Shown: piece after piece, positions 61,064 through 64,000 of the stretch
Position numbering within the stretch: the stretch's first letter is position 1
Layout of the letters: every line of letters begins with the position of its first letter
Assembly (NCBI GenBank): GCA_025059535.1
Contig: JANXCX010000022.1
Location: forward strand, 1 to 64,000
DNA length: 64,000 nt
DNA from: Bacteroidia bacterium
Lineage (GTDB): Bacteria > Bacteroidota > Bacteroidia > SpSt-205
Direction: 5' to 3'
Program-made: the position numbers and the translations under genes
The notes under the pieces: generated by a model
Told to the model about the DNA's origin: nothing
What the model saw: only the letters and a program-made list of their open reading frames with translations
Databases searched by the model: none

Positions 61064-61068
61064 CTTTG
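61061..61068 (+). promoter_or_regulatory. -7 promoter element TAACTTTG overlapping the TonB receptor stop codon
   Basis: TAACTTTG starts with the TAA stop of the receptor (61061-61063). Its G ends 4 nt before GTG 61073. Confidence 0.55.
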
Positions 61069-61072
61069 AGGG

Positions 61073-61555
61073 GTGCGCTGGGGGGTTTGGGGACTGCTGC
61101 TTTTTGGGCTGATAGGGTGCGAGCGCCCGCCGCGCCCCTGTAACCCTCCCTGCCGCTATAATATGCCTTGCGTGGAAGGGGTCTGTCAATGCAGCCTGCC
61201 CTATGAAGGCCCCACCTGCGAAACTGATGCCCGAGATAAGTTTATAGGCCGCTGGCAGGGCCGTCAAGTATGCGAAACTGGACGCAGTGGCCTAGACTTT
61301 GTAAGCTGGAAAGATACCCTAAGCACTTTCCTTTACCTAGCTGGCCCTTTCGTAGCGGATTACCAGGACACGCTGCAATTACGCCTTGTGGAAAGTTACC
61401 GCGTGCTTTGTACGCCTCAAACCCTGCGCGATACCGCCGTCCTCGTAGAAGGCTCTGGCGAACAGCGCTGGGATAGCCTCATCCTGCACTTTTACCTTCG
61501 TTCCACTCAGAGTCCCGTGCGCCTCTCCTGTACCTATTTCCTCAAGCGGCGCTAA
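61073..61555 (+). CDS. Lipoprotein with EGF-like motif
   Basis: From GTG 61073 the 160-residue protein has a lipobox ('LLLFGLIGCERPP', Cys16) and then a six-Cys EGF-like block 'CNPPCRYNMPCVEGVCQCS' followed by 'PYEGPTC'. The remaining 105 residues, 'FIGRWQGRQVC' to 'LSCTYFLKRR', form a lipocalin-like beta domain shared in outline with the protein at 352-909. Such EGF lipoproteins occur in Bacteroidota. It is downstream of the TonB receptor but has its own promoter. It is convergent with the DciA-like gene, overlapping by 14 bp. Confidence 0.75.
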   Translation: MRWGVWGLLLFGLIGCERPPRPCNPPCRYNMPCVEGVCQCSLPYEGPTCETDARDKFIGRWQGRQVCETGRSGLDFVSWKDTLSTFLYLAGPFVADYQDTLQLRLVESYRVLCTPQTLRDTAVLVEGSGEQRWDSLILHFYLRSTQSPVRLSCTYFLKRR

Positions 61556-61829
61556 AGCGCACTTCTATCCGATCTATCTGGCTCAGCCCTTTCTCTTGAA
61601 GGGCGCGGAGGAGGTTAGGCCCCTGAAAGGTTAGCGCTTCTCGCACTAGAGCATCTTCAACATAAACTATGAGCGTTCGCTTACGCACCCGTAGCGCGCG
61701 GGTAGCCTGCGCAGCGGCCTGCCCCACTAACGTAGGCCACACCTCCTGAAGCCTAGCCTCAAGTAAGGGCTTATCCGCTAGCTGATTTGCTAAGAAGGCC
61801 TGTAGAAGCTCCCCTAACCGCTCAGCCAT
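61542..61829 (-). CDS. DUF721/DciA-like protein
   Basis: From ATG 61829 the protein has 95 residues; the open frame extends to 61859 inside uvrC. It has the DUF721 layout: helix 'LGELLQAFLANQLADKPLLE', 'VWPTLVGQAAAQATRALRVR', the core strand 'LIVYVEDALVREALTFQGPN' and 'LRALQEKGLSQIDRIEVRF'. DciA-like proteins help load DnaB helicase in many bacteria; here this is a family-based guess. It overlaps uvrC by 8 bp and is co-transcribed. Confidence 0.8.
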   Translation of the reverse strand: MAERLGELLQAFLANQLADKPLLEARLQEVWPTLVGQAAAQATRALRVRKRTLIVYVEDALVREALTFQGPNLLRALQEKGLSQIDRIEVRFSAA

Positions 61830-63621
61830 CGTGGAGGTGATGGTAAAGGCGTGCTGCACGGGCTTTACCGATAACCTTAGCTAGCTCATCCAGCGAGGCG
61901 GCGCGCAGGGCCTCCAAAGAACCGTAGGCCTCCAGAAGGCGTTCGGCCAGCTTGGGCCCTATGCCAGGAAACTGCGTGAGGGTCGTATGAAGCACTGCCG
62001 TATCGCGCCGCTGCCGGTGGAGACTTACCGCCGCCTTATGCGCCTCATCCCGAATCTGCTGAAGAAGCTGAAGGACCGCGCTGCGCGTATCTATATATAC
62101 TGGCTCGCTGTGCCCGGGAAGAAAGATTTCTTCCTTCTTCTTAGCCAGAGCAGCTACAGGAAAGTCTGTGCCAAGCTCCTGCAAGGCTGCGAGGGCGGCA
62201 GCCAGCTGAGGCTTCCCCCCATCTACTAAGAGAAGGTCGGGAAGGGGTAGGCCCTCCTGCAGCCGTTTGGCATAACGCCGACGGATCACCGCTTGCATAG
62301 CCGCAAAGTCATCGCCTGTATCCAATTCCGTATGAACATAGCGGCGGTATTCGCTGCGGCGCGGCTTTCCCCCCACAAACACCACCACCGCTGAAACCAT
62401 ATGACTGCCCTGAAAATGCGAATTATCCACGCATTCTATCCTATAGGGTAGGCGCGGTAGCGACAGTACCTTTTGAAGCTCGTGAAGTATCACTGATTTC
62501 TTTGATACCTTGTCGGCTAGGAAGGCGTCTTTTTCTTCAGCGATATTTTGAGCAGTTTTACGCGCAAGGGCGGCTATCGCCTCTAATTCAGGCCGCTCGG
62601 GGAAAAGAAAGCTTAGCTCATCGCTTTCGGGTAGAGGCGCAGCGGCCGGCCAGCCATCTAAAAGCACTTGGAGAGCGAGAACCTGCTGTTCTTGAGCCAA
62701 ATGAGCTAAAATTCGCTCTAAAACCTCGGTAGGGCGTTCTACCCAATCACTCAGGAGAAAACGCCAGGTGTGGCTGGCTACCACACGCCCACCTTGGACA
62801 CGCAGGTGATGGGCGATCGTAGTGCGCACGCCAGCCGCAAAACTTATAACTTCCATATCGCCTAAACCCGCATCGGCTACGATACTGCGCTGTTGGTAAG
62901 CCCGAAGCTGTTCTAGGCGCTTACGCAGTTCATGCGCCCGCTCAAATTCCCACTGTTGTACGGCAATCTGGCGCTGCTGCTCTAGGGCGCTCAAGACTAA
63001 ATCCCAGCGCCCCTCTAAAAGATGCTGCACCTCTTCCACCGCCGCGCGATATTCGGCTAAGGATTGCTTTCCGATACAGGGAGCCGCGCAATTGCCAATA
63101 TAATACTTCACACAGGCCCGAAAGCGGCCGGCCTTCACGGCTTCCTCTGTTAGCCGAAGGTCGCAATCACGCAGTTTGTACAGCTCACGCAGGAGCGCCA
63201 GAAGCTGCCGCAGCATGCCCCCGCCCGGAAAAGGACCGTAGTAGCGGGCATTCGTATAAACCTTCTGCCGCACGAAAAGGAGCCGTGGGTAAGGCTCTTC
63301 CGTAATGCACAAGTAAGGATAGGTCTTGCCATCCTTGAGTAGGACATTGAAGCGGGGATTGTAATGCTTGATAAGGTTATTCTCTAAAAGAAGCGCATCC
63401 CACTCCGTGTCGGTGATTATCCATTCTATCCCAGCGATATGACGCACGAGTAGGCGCGTCTTGTGGTCGCAGGTTGGCTCTTCTGCGCGCGTGAAGTAGC
63501 TCAGCACCCGCCGGCGCAAATTCCGCGCCTTGCCCACATAAATCACCTGACCCCGAGCATTCAGAAACTTATATACGCCCGGCAGCTCGGGTAAGTACGC
63601 CAGGGCCTGCTGAGCTTCCAC
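61822..63621 (-). CDS. uvrC: Excinuclease ABC subunit C
   Basis: UvrC makes the dual incision in nucleotide excision repair. From GTG 63621 (promoter 6 nt upstream; TTG 63630 also in frame) it has 599 residues: GIY-YIG nuclease ('LPGVYKFLNARGQVIYVGKA'), a UVR/UvrB-binding motif ('VQQWEFERAHELRKRLEQL'), the RNase H-like C-terminal nuclease ('IECVDNSHFQGSHMVSAVVV', 'DLLLVDGGKPQLAAAL') and helix-hairpin-helix ('FPGIGPKLAERLLEAYGSL'). The Cys cluster 'CVKYYIGNCAAPCIGK' is present, which may hold an FeS or Zn site. No uvrA or uvrB partner is adjacent. Confidence 0.95.
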   Translation of the reverse strand: MEAQQALAYLPELPGVYKFLNARGQVIYVGKARNLRRRVLSYFTRAEEPTCDHKTRLLVRHIAGIEWIITDTEWDALLLENNLIKHYNPRFNVLLKDGKTYPYLCITEEPYPRLLFVRQKVYTNARYYGPFPGGGMLRQLLALLRELYKLRDCDLRLTEEAVKAGRFRACVKYYIGNCAAPCIGKQSLAEYRAAVEEVQHLLEGRWDLVLSALEQQRQIAVQQWEFERAHELRKRLEQLRAYQQRSIVADAGLGDMEVISFAAGVRTTIAHHLRVQGGRVVASHTWRFLLSDWVERPTEVLERILAHLAQEQQVLALQVLLDGWPAAAPLPESDELSFLFPERPELEAIAALARKTAQNIAEEKDAFLADKVSKKSVILHELQKVLSLPRLPYRIECVDNSHFQGSHMVSAVVVFVGGKPRRSEYRRYVHTELDTGDDFAAMQAVIRRRYAKRLQEGLPLPDLLLVDGGKPQLAAALAALQELGTDFPVAALAKKKEEIFLPGHSEPVYIDTRSAVLQLLQQIRDEAHKAAVSLHRQRRDTAVLHTTLTQFPGIGPKLAERLLEAYGSLEALRAASLDELAKVIGKARAARLYHHLHDG

Positions 63622-63627
63622 TGCAAC

Positions 63628-63635
63628 CAAAAGTA
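63628..63635 (-). promoter_or_regulatory. -7 promoter element TACTTTTG for uvrC
   Basis: A perfect TAnnTTTG match on the minus strand ending 6 nt before GTG 63621. Confidence 0.55.
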
Positions 63636-63887
63636 AAACATGCAGCGTATATGGCTCACTAGCCGAGACAGAAAGAGTTACTTTGCCTTCCTGACAAGTC
63701 TCAGGCTAAACTCATTCCTCCTCATGGCCTTGTATTTAGGTTGAGATAGTCTAACCGTCTAATTTCGCATACATCTCTGTGCGGCTTACAAGCCTGCATA
63801 GGCCTACTTATGTTTCTTAAGTTATTGAAGCACAGAGCATTTGGCTAAAAGTCTCAAAATGGCACATAATTTGCTTCCTGCACCATC
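63636..63887. other. Longest gene-free stretch of the window (about 250 bp)
   Basis: No coding frame or RNA gene was recognised. A short GGCTT-AC-AAGCC inverted repeat lies near 63786-63797. A near match to the -7 element (TAATTTG, one base short of TAnnTTTG, at 63867-63873) lies 14 nt before the ATG at 63888. Confidence 0.4.
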
Positions 63888-64000
63888 ATGCTGTCCCGTT
63901 TAGTCCTAATAGGCTTGCTAGGTGGCTGGCTTTCAGCCCAAATACCCTGGACTCGGTGGAATATCTACCGCGACTCCACTGGAAGTGGCGTAGACCCTGT
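63888..64000 (+). CDS. N-terminus of a secreted protein (runs off the window)
   Basis: The first 37 codons are visible. They encode a signal peptide ('LVLIGLLGGWLSAQ') and a mature start 'IPWTRWNIYRDSTGSG'. No family can be assigned from this fragment. Confidence 0.6.
   Translation, partial: MLSRLVLIGLLGGWLSAQIPWTRWNIYRDSTGSGVDP

Noticed and set aside
1-64000. CRISPR arrays, tRNA genes, insertion sequences, phage genes
   Set aside because: None was seen on reading both strands; gaps between genes are too short for most of these except at 63636-63887, which holds no clear candidate.

Overview
The window is about 64 kb of densely packed bacterial chromosome from a member of the Bacteroidota, probably a free-living and perhaps little-studied lineage. 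Supporting evidence seen in the sequence: at least 17 copies of the Bacteroidota -7 promoter element TAnnTTTG directly in front of genes; type IX secretion (T9SS) parts (PorG-like and PorV/PorQ-like barrels, one type A and one type B C-terminal sorting domain); futalosine-route menaquinone synthesis (MqnB); bacillithiol synthesis (BshB1); and a tmRNA with an AETSYALAA tag. Genes overlap or nearly touch almost everywhere. No insertion sequence, prophage, CRISPR array or tRNA gene was seen.

Layout. 1-2000: end of a rhodanese protein, a small secreted protein, and a methyltransferase pseudogene with five in-frame stops. 1944-8591 (minus): an envelope operon (SDR, porG, uppS, bamA, two ompH/skp genes, murI). 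8644-17592 (plus): pepA, pdxA and an unknown gene, then pckA, a UvrA paralogue and a GlmU-like protein. 17547-22004 (minus): a PurE-like protein, two tandem Aer-type PAS/SpoIIE phosphatases, mqnB and a class IV aminotransferase. 22075-30595: a giant secreted protein, ettA, bshB1 and a PKD protein. 30582-40788 (minus): tmRNA, an ABC permease, then an unbroken chain of overlapping genes (GAF/SpoIIE phosphatase, thioredoxin-fold protein, Usp, SDR, DUF1015, Maf, TPR/SpoIIE phosphatase, PorV-like). 40827-43872: a T9SS type B protein and pruA. 43780-48630 (minus): queG, ruvB, an RsbW-like kinase and an RsbV-like STAS protein, a T9SS type A protein and an MDR oxidoreductase. 48658-51557: pheS, a fifth SpoIIE phosphatase and a secreted protein. 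The remainder: a membrane protein, PpiD-like chaperone, ECF sigma and anti-sigma pair, murB, lipoprotein plus TonB receptor, an EGF-type lipoprotein, a DciA-like protein and uvrC.

Two themes stand out. First, five SpoIIE/RsbU-type PP2C phosphatases with different sensor domains share the window with one RsbW-like kinase and one RsbV-like STAS protein. Together these are the parts of a partner-switching network, here without a sigma-B gene. Second, the TAnnTTTG elements end only 1-8 nt before start codons (including GTG and TTG starts), which predicts widespread leaderless mRNAs.

All functions are assigned by reading motifs; no database or alignment was run.
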